The notes under the pieces were generated by a model, which saw nothing but the letters and a program-made list of their open reading frames with translations, ran no database searches and was not told the origin of the DNA. A stretch of DNA of 64,000 nt from Symbiodinium sp. CCMP2592 (Eukaryota; Sar; Dinophyceae; Suessiales; Symbiodiniaceae), in assembly GCA_905221615.1 (NCBI GenBank), contig CAJNDT010002835.1, positions 735,819-799,818 on the forward strand, given 5' to 3'. Numbering within the stretch: position 1 is the first letter of the stretch; the number at the start of each line of letters is the position of its first letter. The position numbers were made by a program, and so were the translations under genes. Positions 52,700 to 64,000 of the stretch are shown one piece after another.

Positions 52700-54892
52700 A
52701 TGCACTCTGGCACGCACACTGTGGGCAAATGGACTTCGGATAGGATGCAGTGCCCTGAGAAAGGCATGGATCCTTTGGCTGATGCTTGGTTCCAGGCCTT
52801 TGCCGCCCAGCCGGCCCACAACTGCAAGCATCCTGACCCCCAACCCTGGAGGCCAGATGCCTACGAGGCAGCAGAGTGCACCTCGGTGCCGCTGGTCTGG
52901 AAGTTCATGGAGGTGCGCGGTCCTGGCTCCAAGTGCTTCGCGGGATGCAGTACACTGTGAACCTGGCACCAGGGCCTTCCCCCTGCCAAGCGTGCGGTCT
53001 TCATAGCCGGAAGCTCTGACGGGCTTGAAGGGCATTGGACCTGCCGCAGGGGAGTTCTTTGCATGTCATGTTCGCCCCAATGTGGAACACTAGGTTGGAG
53101 AGTACAACTTGCCGGAGTCGGCAGCACCTCTGCAGGGTGGACCTCTGTCCGAGGAGCACAGTGCAGTTTTGAAACCGGCTGGACGGTGACAACCACTTTC
53201 GTTCGTGGCAGGCACTCTCATGCGCTGATGTTGCATACTTCCCGACTGGATGCTCTTTGGTCCCTGCCTCAGTATGCTACATGCATGGTCGTCCTGAGAC
53301 TGAAATGCATCTGGACTCGCATGGCTGCCGAGGCCGACACCAGCAACGTGACGGGTGTTGGAAATTTCATGGTCTTGCTTGGCGCGCTTCATCTTGCCAA
53401 TACTGTGCAGTTTATCAGAGAGATAGTCGAGACAGGCCCACTGCTCGTACTACCCCGTCATACGGGAAAAGGAGCGAAATGCATTTTAGGTCACTTTCTG
53501 CAGCCTTGTGGTCGTAGTACCACGACCAGCAGGAAGGCATCTTTTGCATTAGCAAGCAGTGACAAACACTCACCTCTGGAGGATACGATTTCCGAGAGAG
53601 TTCCTCCGTCAACGCTGGAGACCGTCAAGGAGCCGTGATGCCGAAGCTGTGTTCGGTATAACTGTACCAGCTGTGCCTTGAACTTGCAAGTGACTCTTCA
53701 GGAACGCTTGGATCGGCTTCCTGATCTCGTGGAGCAGTGCCAGGGTTCATCTTCGGCCGTATCATTTAAGCAGAGCTGGACTCAGTTTCTGGGTTTGGCA
53801 CATGCCTGGCTGCCTGGCTGTGCCAGCTCCTATTGGATGCACCCAGGTCTATAGCGACACTCACGAATGCAACCTTCCGTAAGACTTTGCTCAAAGTCTT
53901 CTATGAAGGCATCGTGCGACACAATCAGAGTAAATCAACTTGGAAAAATCCCTTTGCCAGGACTGCAGGCCATCAACCCAAACTGGTGCACTTCTACAGG
54001 CTCTGCTGGCATGTGCATGCGTCCTTCTTTGCAGAAATGTGTGGTGCGTGATAAACTTCAGCTGACTTGTGGCAGTAGGAAGATATAGGACGTAACCATG
54101 TTGGTCGTCCGGGCTCTGTTGCAGATGCGTGCTGGTATGAAGTGAAATGCTCCGCAGGTCAACCGAACTTGGACACTTACTTTCGACGAAAATGGGGAAC
54201 ACGCAAGCCGATTTTTGGTGGGGGCCCTAGCCTTGACCTCGTTGGTCTCTCCTAGTGCGTGCGACGAAGGCCTCGAGGACATTAGCGTCGAGTGCCAGGC
54301 CCGATCTCCATTTCCACTTCGCTCGACGGACGTCACTGTCATTGCGAGGCGTTTCAAGGGCACACCGTGCAGGAAGACGAAGAACTTGCAGAGTGCCTCC
54401 GGATGACAAGCCGCGGCATGTCAACGCTCAATTCCGTCAGTCCATGTCCGTTGAGGTGGATGGCTGTGCACCTCACGCCGGAGTGGGCGAAAAAGGTGAG
54501 TGCCATCGAGGTGGATTCGTTGGGCTGTCTCGGAAGCGCAGAGGGTCACGTGTCCTGCTCCACGTCAGGGCGGTATGTACGAAGCCTTCAAATGTGGCAA
54601 TTTGGGGAAGCTGGACGAACTACTGGTCGAGCTAAAGGTGCAGCCTTTGATGTTTAACACTGCTTGCCTATGGCCTCAGTTGCACACGCGAGATGGATGG
54701 CGCGCCTCTTTGTGTCGTTTGTGCACGACGTGCATTCACCCATCTGCAGGGATTGGTCGAGCATATTCGGATGAGTGCTTCAAACTTTTCCGGTCGCAGA
54801 AGTTCAAAGACGAGTTCAAACGACATGAATTTCCGACTTGTCTAGAATTGTGCCAAGAAGCTAAGCCTGGGCCCAGCGGAACGAATTATTGA
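52700..54892 (+). CDS. Multi-exon gene(s) of unknown function, possibly with a helix-hairpin-helix motif
   Basis: Protein-like segments on one strand: 52700-52959 (ATG; DPLADAWFQAFAAQPAHNCK, VPLVWKFMEVRGPGSKCF), 53013-53090 (ALTGLKGIGPAAGEFFACHV, a pattern like the GIG turn of helix-hairpin-helix DNA-binding motifs), about 53325-53440 (NVTGVGNFMVLLGALHLANT), about 53711-53830 (SFKQSWTQFLGLAHAWLPGC), about 54410-54480 (DDKPRHVNAQFRQSMSVEVD), 54569-54637 (GGMYEAFKCGNLGKLDELLV) and a terminal exon 54750-54892 (AYSDECFKLFRSQKFKDEFK) ending TGA. Whether this is one gene or two is unclear. The helix-hairpin-helix call is a guess from one short motif. Confidence 0.4.
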
Positions 54893-56255
54893 AGACACGA
54901 TGCCAGTGAGTGAGTGAGTGTCGACCGGCGCTTACGGTGCGGCCTACCTCCCCCGTCCCTCTCAACATCTCAGGGGTCTCCGCAAGCGTCATCGCCCCCC
55001 TCCGTCCCAGAGTTCAAGTGGGCGAAAACTAGCTAGTGCAGACAGGTCACGGTGTAGAATACTAAGATACATGTTGCAAGCCCAAGAATCGGAGAGACGT
55101 AGTCCTTGATCAGGGATAAAGCAGGCAGGAGGCCAAGCCAGACGTTACCAACCGATCATACGTATGCTTATATGCGCCAAAGAACACACCAAGTAACCGG
55201 CAGACGCAAAGAGTTGCAAGGAGGCGAACCGTGCGGCCAGTGCCGAGGGAGCGAGGCTCCATGCACAGAGGGCACACGCAAGGCGACCCAAAGGCGCGGG
55301 CTACGTTGCGAGGAAACACTGTTCCAGCGCCGAGGGCGAACAAGCCGCCAATCAGGTACTGCATATAAACATACACGGCGCAGCCCTGGAACAAAGCCGA
55401 TAACAAAGGCAGCAATCCAGCGAGCTGTTAATGCATGTGATGAGCGTGGACTACCTCACCTCGACACTGGATGTTCTCAGGCCCATGATGGGTGGAGACG
55501 TTGCCATCGTCGGATCAGTTGCAACAACAGTTAAGCCAGAATACTAGAGGGCACTGTCGCCCTAGCACAAGGGAGGGGGGGAAAGGAGATGCTCATCGGG
55601 AAAAAGCCCTTGGTGCCGCCGCCCGGGGTCCACACCTTTCCACAAGAAACCCCCGCCCCAAAGAGAGTGCTAGGCCCGCAGGGTGCTTTATATCTGCTTG
55701 AGAACTACCTTCTGATTCTGTCCCTCAAGCAAAACAACCTTAACGACTCTGAAAGGACACACTCGGAAAAGCTTACAACTTCGCTCGTCTTCGGCAAGCA
55801 GGAGGCACCCCGAAACCCTGATGCAGGTGCCAAATATTCGCGTCGCATACTGATCGTGAAAAGTTACTGTCTTCTTGATTCGCTGCCGGGAAATGTTCTT
55901 TCCCATCAATCAGAATACATTGTGTACCCTGGCCAATGATTTTACACACCCGTGTGCTGGTGTGTGTGTGTGTGTTGGTGTGTGTATGCGTGCGTTTGTT
56001 TGTTTTCTTTTATGCGTGTGTGTGAGTGTGTGCGTGTTCCGGTCTGTGTCAATGTTTGGATGCATGCGCTTGACTGATATTCGCAGGGCTTGCCATTGGC
56101 CAGCCAGAGACACTTGCAGTACAGGCGAGATGTCCAGCGAGAATCACATGGCTCTTTCATCCTTTGCCACCCCTTCTAGACTGGTGACTACGCAGGAACG
56201 ACAACTTGCATTTCGGCATCCAGAAAGCAATGGCGGCAAACCCTGGCAAGGCCCA
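54893..56255. other. No assignable gene; GT microsatellite
   Basis: Contains a GTGTGT/GTTTGTTT repeat at about 55958-56045. No supported exon. Confidence 0.4.
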
Positions 56256-57035
56256 GCATGACCGCTTTGGGTGCTGCAGACATGTTCCAGAAGGCATCGA
56301 TCCTCGCTTTAGTGGCGGGCAGACAGTTGGCGAACCTCTTTCCTTTGAGAACGAAGCAGGGCCATGTTGCTACGGCCAACATATGTGCGCATTCTCTGTG
56401 AGTTTCTGGACCGGCAGCAGGGCACACACGCCAGAGCCTCCCCACAACAATGGATGGGAGTAGTTTCCACGCCTTGCAGTCATCGTGCGACCCTGCAGAC
56501 TCGTGATGTTCGTACATCATGTCACACGGAACATGAGCACATGCAGCCAGCACATGCTTGTGCTGCAAAGGCTGCGATGGGTATGCCATGATGTGCCGAT
56601 AGAAAAGTCTTCCCTGCAGAATATGCTCTTCGTCATCCCGCTGTCGCACTTGGTCGATGCTGCGAACAGAACAGGTGTTGCTTGCTTGCGGCATTCAAGT
56701 TACCAACTTGTGGGGCTGCGGGCAACCCGGCTGCCAGGAATCCTGACCTTGCTGAAGCAGGTCCTTGGCCCAGCTGTCCGCAGCACATAGGAAACAGAGC
56801 CATTCTAGGCGAAGCATGAAGTGCTGTTGAGGACGGCATCGATGCCATCAGGCAGCATGTGGCTTCTGGGTGTCAGGCGGCCTTCAAGATCGACTGTGTT
56901 GCGATGTTTCATGTGGCCTTCTCGCAGTTCGGATCGCTTGAGTACCAGGGAAAACGAAGGGAAACGAACGCTTCCAAGCCGCAAATCAAGTCTGAGTGTA
57001 GCTCAGGGAATGCTCAACATGTGGCCTTAGTGTAA
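56256..57035 (+). CDS. Multi-exon gene of unknown function (last two recognisable exons)
   Basis: Exon-like segment 56256 to about 56390 reads MTALGAADMFQKASILALVA then GRQLANLFPLRTKQGHVATA. The terminal exon, about 56829-57035, reads EDGIDAIRQHVASGCQAAFK, IDCVAMFHVAFSQFGSLEYQ and a polar tail to TAA. Both are clearly protein-like in one frame only. I recognise no family. Confidence 0.45.
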
Positions 57036-57563
57036 TGCCGCAACCAGCTCCTGAAATGCACCCGGAGGGTGAGATCAGAACACGGCTCTCCCTTCTTCCA
57101 CGCACATCCAGGCCAGAATAGTGTATCTCGTCTTATCAAACATTACATTTGTCACAGCCACTTCGCGCAACGGCAACCGCATGAAACCACAGACAAGCTG
57201 CCCATCAGTTCCAGACCTGTCCTACTGGCATGTCTGTTCTTCTTCATCTTCGGTCCGTGCAGAGGATTCTATGTGGCAAGCGCCTGGAGCAGCGGCTGGG
57301 AGACTCGGAACCTGTTCCTTCCGCGGTGCCAGTTGCTAGTTCCAGCGTTGGTATGGGCCGGCCTTAGCAAGAGGCTTTGGATCACTGTCTCAAGCCGCCT
57401 GCACAGGCCGGTGCATGGATCTTGAAGTGTGGAGTGTCCGCTATTGGGGTTTGAACACGACACATCCAATGTGGCATAGTGGCATAGTAGATTTTCAGCT
57501 TCGTGTCTTCAGTCTCTGTGACTCTTTTGTTCGTGCCAGTCGCAGCCGCCTTCGTGCATTCAG

Positions 57564-57669
57564 TTCGAGAAGCAGTTTGGCGACATTCTGGGAAAGGAGA
57601 AACTGAACATGGTCACAGTTGTTGTTGAGGGTTCGGCAATCAACGCCACTCGAAGTCTCAATGAAACAT
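57564..57669 (+). CDS. Exon of an unidentified gene with a canonical GTAAGC donor
   Basis: Reads FEKQFGDILGKEKLNMVTVV followed by VEGSAINATRSLNET, bounded by CAG and T/GTAAGC. The near-canonical GT donor is notable in this region. A second segment at about 57795-57870 (YQSEAELQRLRELQRIMQLS) may follow. Function unknown. Confidence 0.45.
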
Positions 57670-58125
57670 GTAAGCCTAAGCTGTGGCTGCCGCTGGCCGG
57701 TGCTCCAGGATGTACTGCATGGAAGGAAAGTGGCACCCGGCCCGCAGTCGCATTCTCAGCTTACAGTAATGCAGTTTAGTGCAGCAGAAGTGTAGAGACT
57801 TCTGTACCAATCCGAAGCTGAGTTGCAGCGCCTGCGTGAACTCCAGCGAATCATGCAACTGTCAGGCTTTGCAGCATTTTGCTGTTGTCACCTGTCGCAT
57901 GTCAGAGGGCTGCATCTCGTGTGCAAATTCATGCTGGTGTCGTGTCTCGCAGCTTGTCTTTGAGGTGGAAGCGAAGTAAGGGCTCGGAAGGTGCAACGCA
58001 TTCATCAACAGAGAAGCAGTCGGTGCACAGGTGAAAATCCCAAACAACCTATAAGAGCTGAGAAGCCACGACTGAAACTCAAGAGTGGAGGTCAATCCTA
58101 ACGTTCTTCAGAAACCAAAGTAGAC

Positions 58126-58260
58126 ATGAAACGTCAGCCAAAGCAAGGTGCAGTTGAAACCGCAAGCCTTGAGCCTGAAAGCCCTGAACTCGCTGGACTA
58201 AGCCCAAGCCAGGAACCCCAAAGTGCTGAGCCCAAAACCCCTTTGACCAGAACGACGTGA
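58126..58260 (+). CDS. Small ORF or exon, 44 codons, Pro/Glu/Ser-rich
   Basis: ATG 58126 to TGA 58260 reads MKRQPKQGAVETASLEPESP then ELAGLSPSQEPQSAEPK. Low-complexity coding style with repeating SLEPESP/SPSQEP units. It could equally be a non-coding imperfect repeat of CCTGAA/CCCAAA hexamers. Confidence 0.25.
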   Translation: MKRQPKQGAVETASLEPESPELAGLSPSQEPQSAEPKTPLTRTT

Positions 58261-59291
58261 GCAACAATCAATATTGGGGAAAGGACTGCATGTGCGTAGG
58301 AGAGTTTGCCGCGATCACATCATGCGAACTTTTGTGCAGGAGCCATGTCCGTCTGGTAGCATATCTTGTTGAGACTAGCTCAAACGAGCTCGAAGCTCTC
58401 CGTCTGCGTAGCACATTGGGGCTTGTAGAAAATTCGAAATGCAGGCTGAGATCAGGTCTTATTCATGTCCTGAATGTGCATCCAGGCATACATTCGCGCC
58501 CATGGAGAAGTAAACCGAAGTAGACTTCCGGTCGTTGCCGTTGCTCTCCCGCTACTGCTAGCTTAGCCTCTGGTTCTGTACGAATGTTCCTGGAAACCCA
58601 CATGCGTCGGCGGCCACTCTCGGTCCACCAGCGCAGTTGCGCGCACCCGTTTGCCGTCACATGATTTGCTCAGGGGCATAGTGTCGCACACTAGATGCTG
58701 CCGCATAGTAGATGTTCTGCATGGCAGCGCATACAATGTTTCTGCGATGCTGAAGCGTCTCCTGTTTCGGAGCTTCTGCGTGTTTACGAACCTTGCTGTG
58801 TTGCATTGCTTTGGACGATTCGACGATTCCCCTGGACAGATGCAGTGGACCAACTACGACAATTTCGTGAACTTGTGTGAAAGCACCCAAGTTGTTGCGT
58901 CCTCAATGGCGATTGCTCAGCTCACATGTGCTTTACGGCATGGTGCTCCGCAAGGACGGGTCACATGGGCGTGTGTATTATTTGGACACGGCCTTAGATT
59001 ATTTTGTGAGCTGCATCCCCGTGAGAAGCGGTCTTACTGAGTTTAACAGTCAAGAGGTTCTGCGTGCGCAGGGAAATGTAGACAGACAGAGCAGTGCGCC
59101 GGCGTAGACTCTTTGCTTTTGACCAGCCTGCAACCCCGTTCATTTCTTAGGACATGATCCGAAATCCCGGCTCCACCAGAGAGGGGCCGCAGACACAGCG
59201 CCTGTCCTCGAATGCTGGAATGTTACTTCCCCGGTCGTAAGGACGGCTTTAGCAGAGAAGACCGCCTCGGCCTCAGAAAAAAAGTGCTGTC

Positions 59292-59620
59292 AGACTTCTT
59301 GACTTTTCGGAACTGTTTGCCAGCGAGGTTGCTGGTCTGTATCAGAACTGCTACGCAAGCAGTGCGGGGCTGAAGTCTACCCGCCCCGGCAGTAGCTTTC
59401 GGAACTCCGCATCGATGCAGGTTGTGAAATCCCTATCATCCAGCAAATGGCTACAAGAAACTGGTACAAGAACGATCCGTACCTGGATCTTGGCTCCGTC
59501 ACCGTGAGGCTCGCTGCTTCATTTTCTGGTCGCACCGGGTTTTCTCCGGCTCCTCTCACACACGAGGAAATTGGATCAGCCCTTCGGCGAAGCAGCAGCT
59601 GTAGCGGCAGGTGCCACCAC
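59292..59620 (+). CDS. Exon-like segments of an unidentified gene
   Basis: About 59292-59418 reads RLLDFSELFASEVAGLYQNC and continues open to CAG; about 59447-59620 is open in another frame as ATRNWYKNDPYLDLGSVTVR, then SGRTGFSPAPLTHEEIGSAL. Both look protein-like. They cannot both be simple contiguous reading, so an intron lies between. The family is unknown. Confidence 0.3.
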
Positions 59621-59786
59621 TTGATCTGGACTATGCCGCTTCCGAAATTTAAATGTGGTGAAGGTGCCCCTATTTGCCGAAAGCATTCAAGCCATAAGCC
59701 AACTACCAGGTATTCCCGAGTGCCTCAAGACTTCGAAAACGTTTCAATAGTAGTGTACAGGTAAACAGGCTGTTGTGCCCGATTAT

Positions 59787-59898
59787 CTGTCTGTTTCTTA
59801 GTAGGGAACGGGGGAGTGGATTTCTATGATAGTCCCTTAAGGTCCCTTATACTGGTCACAATAACCCATTCCCCCATTCCCACCTAAGAACCAGACAG
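59787..59898. repeat. 112-bp near-palindromic (MITE- or introner-like) element
   Basis: The left 43 bases (CTGTCTGTTTCTTAGTAGGG...) and the reverse complement of the right 43 bases (CTGTCTGGTTCTTAGGTGGG...) agree at about 34 positions, leaving a spacer of about 26 bases. Nothing in it is coding. Confidence 0.7.
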
Positions 59899-60279
59899 TA
59901 TTCTGACCAGGTGGCCTGCTCTGGCCAGATGCTCAGTCTTGAGTATGTTCCCCCGAACTCCTCGCAGCCCGAAGCCCGGCGCAACATCAGAAGATCGATA
60001 GCACACTGGCTTATGGGCTCCCCTCGGCGCTTGAGCTGCTTGGAACAAACTGAATCAATGCAGTTCCCACGACTTGGCCAGCCTGGCCTTCAACGAAAGC
60101 GCTGGCGTAGAGGGAAGAAGTACTGGCCCCCCGACGGCTCTCTCGGTCTTTCACAGAGAGGTGGCCGTGGCTCATCGTCGCCGCGATTGTGGCTCTTTGC
60201 ATCCTCTGCTTGGTGAGGTGGGGTCCATTGGAGGACTCGAGGCTTACGGCTTCCCGGGTGCAGAAATGGGGCCTGAGAG

Positions 60280-61033
60280 GTGGTTTCGAATGCCTAAACG
60301 GAATCCGAGTGTCGCAGCCTTAACAGCTGCCAATCTCTTCCTGGATCCACGGCAGATGGTTCTGAGAGAACAGACCACTGATCAGATGCGGAAGTCCAAC
60401 CGCTGGGTGCCAGTCTTATTTGTTTGGTGATCAGCTGCACCCATGTAATTTTAAGTAAGGATTTGGCACGTCGGCGCACTTTCCGCTCAGGATGAGGAAG
60501 ATGACATCAGCCTCAAGGCGAGGACAGAATATCCGAAGCTTGCGGTTCAATGTGCTTCCTGAAGTTTTCAGGGAGATATGGCCGAGATGCAGCCCCTGAA
60601 ACATCAAGCAATGCCTCCCATGGCGCCCATGCCCATGCGGAGACCTTAAGCAGGATAGTTAGACGGGGCATTCTGAGACATTTCTCAACCTGAATGCGCC
60701 CGAAGTGCTAAGGCGAGCCACAGATGGGAGCTGGGCGATGTCGGAATCCGGCTTAGCTTAATGTGTTCTGTTGATGGATTTCACTGATGTCACTGCATTT
60801 GCACCGAGGACAAGCCGCGAATTGTCAGGGATGTGTTGGACACCCGAGAACGGATTGTGTTCGGGAATGCGTTTGCTCACTGCATAGCTCAGGCAGGATT
60901 TGCCAACCTTACCGACGGATGTGGACATACAGATGCCCGATATGCAACAGCTGGGGCCACAGCGACGCTGCCCCCAAAGAAGCAAGCAAGCATCCCGCAA
61001 ACTGGCCGACAGCTGGGGATGAAGCGCTTTTGA
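60280..61033 (+). CDS. Multi-exon gene of unknown function
   Basis: Segments: about 60285-60425 (SVAALTAANLFLDPRQMVLR), a short one at 60580-60650 (MAEMQPLKHQAMPPMAPMPM) and a terminal exon of about 60790-61033 (DKPRIVRDVLDTRERIVFGN, AGATATLPPKKQASIPQTGR, ending GMKRF and TGA). The composition of the last exon is convincing; joining the others to it is inference. Confidence 0.4.
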
Positions 61034-61930
61034 TGGGACATGTCGGAGGCATGCATCCGAGGATGCAACTTATGAGCCAAAGTCTTTGCTGACCTTCCCC
61101 TAGCAAGTCGGGTTGGACCGAAGAAGGGTAAGGTGTAATCAAAGGTGTGATGCAGGTCCTTTAAGGACAGTCGAAGGGATGTTTGCGGCTATATATATAT
61201 ATACACATACACATATCTTCAGACAACATTGACGTGGGATATCTGGCAAACCTTGGACTCCGCAAGCCGCAAGCGCCGGACTCGCCGCGAGGTTTGCAGG
61301 GTCCTCGTTGCAGCAGCCTTGGAGCAGCTGCTCTGCTGTGCCGTTGCACAGCTGCGTGACTGCATCTGAGTTGTGCAGCGCCTGAGAGGCCGAGACACCA
61401 GCGGGTCATCAGCCAAACGCGTGCAAGCCTTTGCTGAAGTGGATCTGTGAGCTTCGGACACTAGATTCGTGTTCTCAGGAGGTCCTGCCATACCAGCTGT
61501 GTCGGCCACTTACATGGTCCACTTGTGCATCAAGCTTGTAGATGCTGGTGGCCGCCTGCGAACAGCTCTGTGTTGGACAGCGTGCACCCCATCCGCCTCA
61601 TCTCAGGCCCACAAACAATTCTGAAACGAGGTGGGAACAACACGTGAGGCAGCACAGGAGTTTTAGGCAAAACAGGCTTCGCTAATGTGCTTTTTCATTA
61701 ATACTGTGAAGTCGCATACGAAGTTTTGATTCTCCCTCCAGCCTGGATTTTTCTTGGACCTGGCCATGCAGCTATGCCTGTGACATTATTATGCAGCGGT
61801 AGTAGGGAGGCAGCGTAGCCTCAGGTTGCCGTGAGAATATGGGCAAGCACAAGGGCCGGGCCTAGCCAAGTAGAGGGAAGCCATGCGCAGACTTCAAAGT
61901 TTTTCAGCATGCTGCAGAGGGGGCTCAGGA
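61034..61930. other. No assignable gene
   Basis: Contains a short TA run at about 61190-61203. No supported exon. Confidence 0.35.
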
Positions 61931-61957
61931 GACCAAGTTGCCAATCTGTTCGGAAGA

Positions 61958-62400
61958 TCCCGTGCGGCATGTGCAGACAGCCTCTCCAAGGCCCCAAATG
62001 GTGCCAACTCCAACTCCGGTTGCGGCACCGGTTCCCGTCCAGCAGTACTCCTTGCCTCTGCAGAGCAACAACAGAGCAGCGTCAGTTCCTCGATTTCCGC
62101 AGATGTGGGTTAGAAGAAGGCGACAGTTTTGCTCCGCACATTGTCGGATTTGCTCAGGGTGCAGCTGCCAAATGTGTACTCCGGAAGTCCCACCGCCGGC
62201 ACCAGCTTGCAGGGCTACCAGGGAAGCATTGCGATGTTCCTCGACTGCAGCGTTCGCCGCCATTTCCATTACCTTGTACATGGAAAAAATTGGCCGATTG
62301 AGTGTTGCGTTTTTTGTCAGGCCTGGCGCACAGGTTGCACCCGGAGCGCAAGTGATTTCAGTGGCGCCGGTGCCGGCTGGCGATGGATCCTTGCTCGTCC
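61958..62400 (+). CDS. Pro/Ala/Val-rich exons of an unidentified gene
   Basis: About 61958-62100 reads DPVRHVQTASPRPQMVPTPT, PVAAPVPVQQYSLPLQSNNR up to CAG. About 62318-62400, after a T-rich acceptor (TTTTTTGTCAG), reads GAQVAPGAQVISVAPVPAGD. Disordered linker composition; could be one gene with a low-complexity region. A further frame at 62746-62949 (GPAAKRLKRNSTICG, stop at 62949) may be its end. Confidence 0.35.
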
Positions 62401-62949
62401 GGGCCCTTGCGACTGGGGTAGCCATGGGGGGTGGGCATCCAGCATCATCAAGCTGCTTGTCGCTTGTGCATCGTTGATGGACTTCGATGGACGTTGCAAG
62501 GAGCAGCGGAACGTAATGGAATATTTTCGGGGTTCTCTTGGCCTCACAAGACGTACAGAAGCCGTGCTCGCATCCAAGACAGAACACTCTGAAAAATGTC
62601 GGACGTTGGAATCAGGCTCGTCCGTTCGCAGGATAGAGAATCCTGCTCGGGGCATCTTGGAATACTGAGATCCATCCTGACGTTACTACGAATCTCGTGA
62701 ATCTAGTGGCTTGTCACCCCAGCTTCGTGCAAGAGTCCATCGGCTTTGCCCAAGGCCCTGTCGCAGCAAATGGCTTCTCAAATTGAAACCTCCGGAGCGG
62801 AGGCCGTGTATCATCACCAGAAGTGTAGCCCTTCTCGCGCTGGCCTGGAGGCGATTCGAAGCTTGAGGCACGGTCAGTACCCCGCAGTGAGTGTCGCGAG
62901 CGGGCCGGCAGCTAAGCGTCTCAAGCGCAATTCCACAATCTGCGGATAG

Positions 62950-63739
62950 ATAGAATAGAATAGGGTTTTGGGGCCCGCTATACCATAACTATAGTAAGGA
63001 TAGTATTGCGGCACAGCGCTTATTCAATTCGACGGTCCTCCGCCCAGGTCGCAGCCATCGTACATTCCAGTGCAGACATCTCTGTCTACACCTTTGTATC
63101 AGCCTGTTGCACAGGCCTGTGCTTTGGTTGATGCACCTGAGAATTGTCCGGGATCGGTGGCTCTGCTCTCCCGTCTTCATCTTTCTACTGTAGCTACATA
63201 CCCACAAATGCCATGATTTGCGAGCTTGGAGTTGGCTCACTTGGCAAGGCGCCACCGTACCAATATCGTTGATTCGACAGAGGCGGAAGGCCTTGTGCCG
63301 GCAGCTTTGTCAACTTCATTGCCCCTCATAGCAGCGGAAATCTAGGGTTTACTAAGGTAGGATTCAGCTGAATTTGGTGCTCCAGCCTGAGGACAGGGCA
63401 ATCACAGCGCAAGTTGTTTTCATATCTTTGACTTGCCCAGGCACTTCGCCAATTCAATGCAATGCTCCTGAAGGACACCTGCTGCAGTGGTTTGCAAGTG
63501 ACTCTGCGAATGTGCACAAGCAGTGTTCTTTCTCGACAAGTCTGGTGGCAGGGTGTAGCTGCAGCTGCTCCTGGAAGCGGCACCGATTATTTGGACACCT
63601 GGAAACCCAAATGGAGTGCGTGGTTACAGGGGGTTGTAATCATTCTATTGGTTTAAATTCCATGACGACCCCACAATGCCCAAAATTCGCTCTTTATGGA
63701 CATACAACTCAGCTAAATACGAGTTTGGAAATTCGGCGA
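62950..63739. other. No assignable gene
   Basis: Starts with an AATAG-type repeat and a small imperfect palindrome (CCATAACTATAGTAAGGATAG) near 62985-63005. No supported exon. Confidence 0.35.
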
Positions 63740-64000
63740 GAAACTTGATAATTTGAAATTGAGATTATAGCTCTTCTGGATCCGAGAGAATTCTCAAGAA
63801 TATTTTCAATATTTTTTTCAATCTATTCTAATATCTTCACCGGAATGATTATATATATATATATATATCTAAAGGCGAATCTTTATTGATAAGATATATC
63901 AGATAAATATATTTAAATACTTATTTATAAGCTTAGATTTTCATATATAAAGGTTGTAAAGAATCATATTTATAATGCTTATTTTTATCGAATATTTCTT
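63740..64000. other. Sharply AT-rich terminal stretch
   Basis: From about 63740 the composition changes abruptly to mostly A and T (for example the AT run 63849-63868 and TATATTTAAATACTTATTTA near 63907-63926). No open frame or RNA gene is visible. Confidence 0.6.

Noticed and set aside
1-64000. Bacterial-type features: ribosome binding sites, operons, CRISPR arrays, Rho-independent terminators
   Set aside because: The window is eukaryotic; no spaced palindromic repeat array and no operon structure were seen.
1-64000. tRNA, rRNA and snRNA genes
   Set aside because: I scanned for T-arm and rRNA core words and saw nothing convincing; a covariance-model search would be needed to exclude small RNAs.

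Overview
This window reads as nuclear DNA of a dinoflagellate, most likely of the Symbiodiniaceae/Suessiales type. Four things support that. (1) Genes are cut into many tiny exons (typically 30-100 nt), and most introns begin with GC or GA instead of GT and end in AG followed by G. (2) Every gene I can assign lies on the + strand. (3) A tyrosine-recombinase (DIRS-like) retrotransposon carries a cytosine-methyltransferase-like domain, a combination known from Symbiodinium. (4) Candidate relict spliced-leader sequences and short TTTAGGG telomere-type repeats occur. I had no alignment tools, so exon borders come from reading conserved protein motifs across AG acceptors and frame continuity.

Layout. 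About 0.25-2.1 kb: the 3' part of a protein with helical repeat segments followed by two acyl-carrier-protein (ACP) domains. 3.2-4.2 kb: C-terminal exons of a single-subunit (T7/mitochondrial-type) RNA polymerase whose upstream catalytic exons I could not find. 5.1-6.1 kb: an intact intronless cathepsin X/Z-like cysteine peptidase. 6.7-7.0 kb: a terminal exon with one membrane helix. 7-12 kb: isolated exon-like stretches. 12.4-13.5 kb: a multi-exon gene with a Tudor-like module. 17.6-21.5 kb: a P-type H+-ATPase in two exons, split by a 1.1-kb intron full of simple-sequence DNA. 21.8-27.6 kb: an acetyl-CoA acetyltransferase-type thiolase in at least 20 very small exons. 29.9-30.9 kb: a lysine-rich, probably nuclear protein. 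33.4-37.2 kb: a multi-exon ATP-grasp-like enzyme. 37.57-48.19 kb: a nearly complete 10.6-kb YR retrotransposon with split direct repeats. 48.2-63.7 kb: several fragmentary multi-exon genes of unknown function among long non-coding stretches, microsatellites and a 112-bp palindromic element. The last ~260 bases are sharply AT-rich.

How the genes relate: I see no operon-like functional cluster. The host genes (ACP protein, thiolase, H+-ATPase, protease, organellar polymerase, ATP-grasp) look like unrelated housekeeping genes in a head-to-tail array. Inside the mobile element the genes do work together: Gag-like and zinc-knuckle proteins, a tyrosine recombinase for integration, and a methyltransferase-like/reverse transcriptase/RNase H polyprotein for copying. 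Two of its reading frames are broken by single-base shifts. The main unusual features are this element, the overwhelmingly GC-AG microexon structure of the thiolase, the 8-bp direct repeat flanking the ATPase intron, and the relict-leader-like sequences upstream of the intronless protease.
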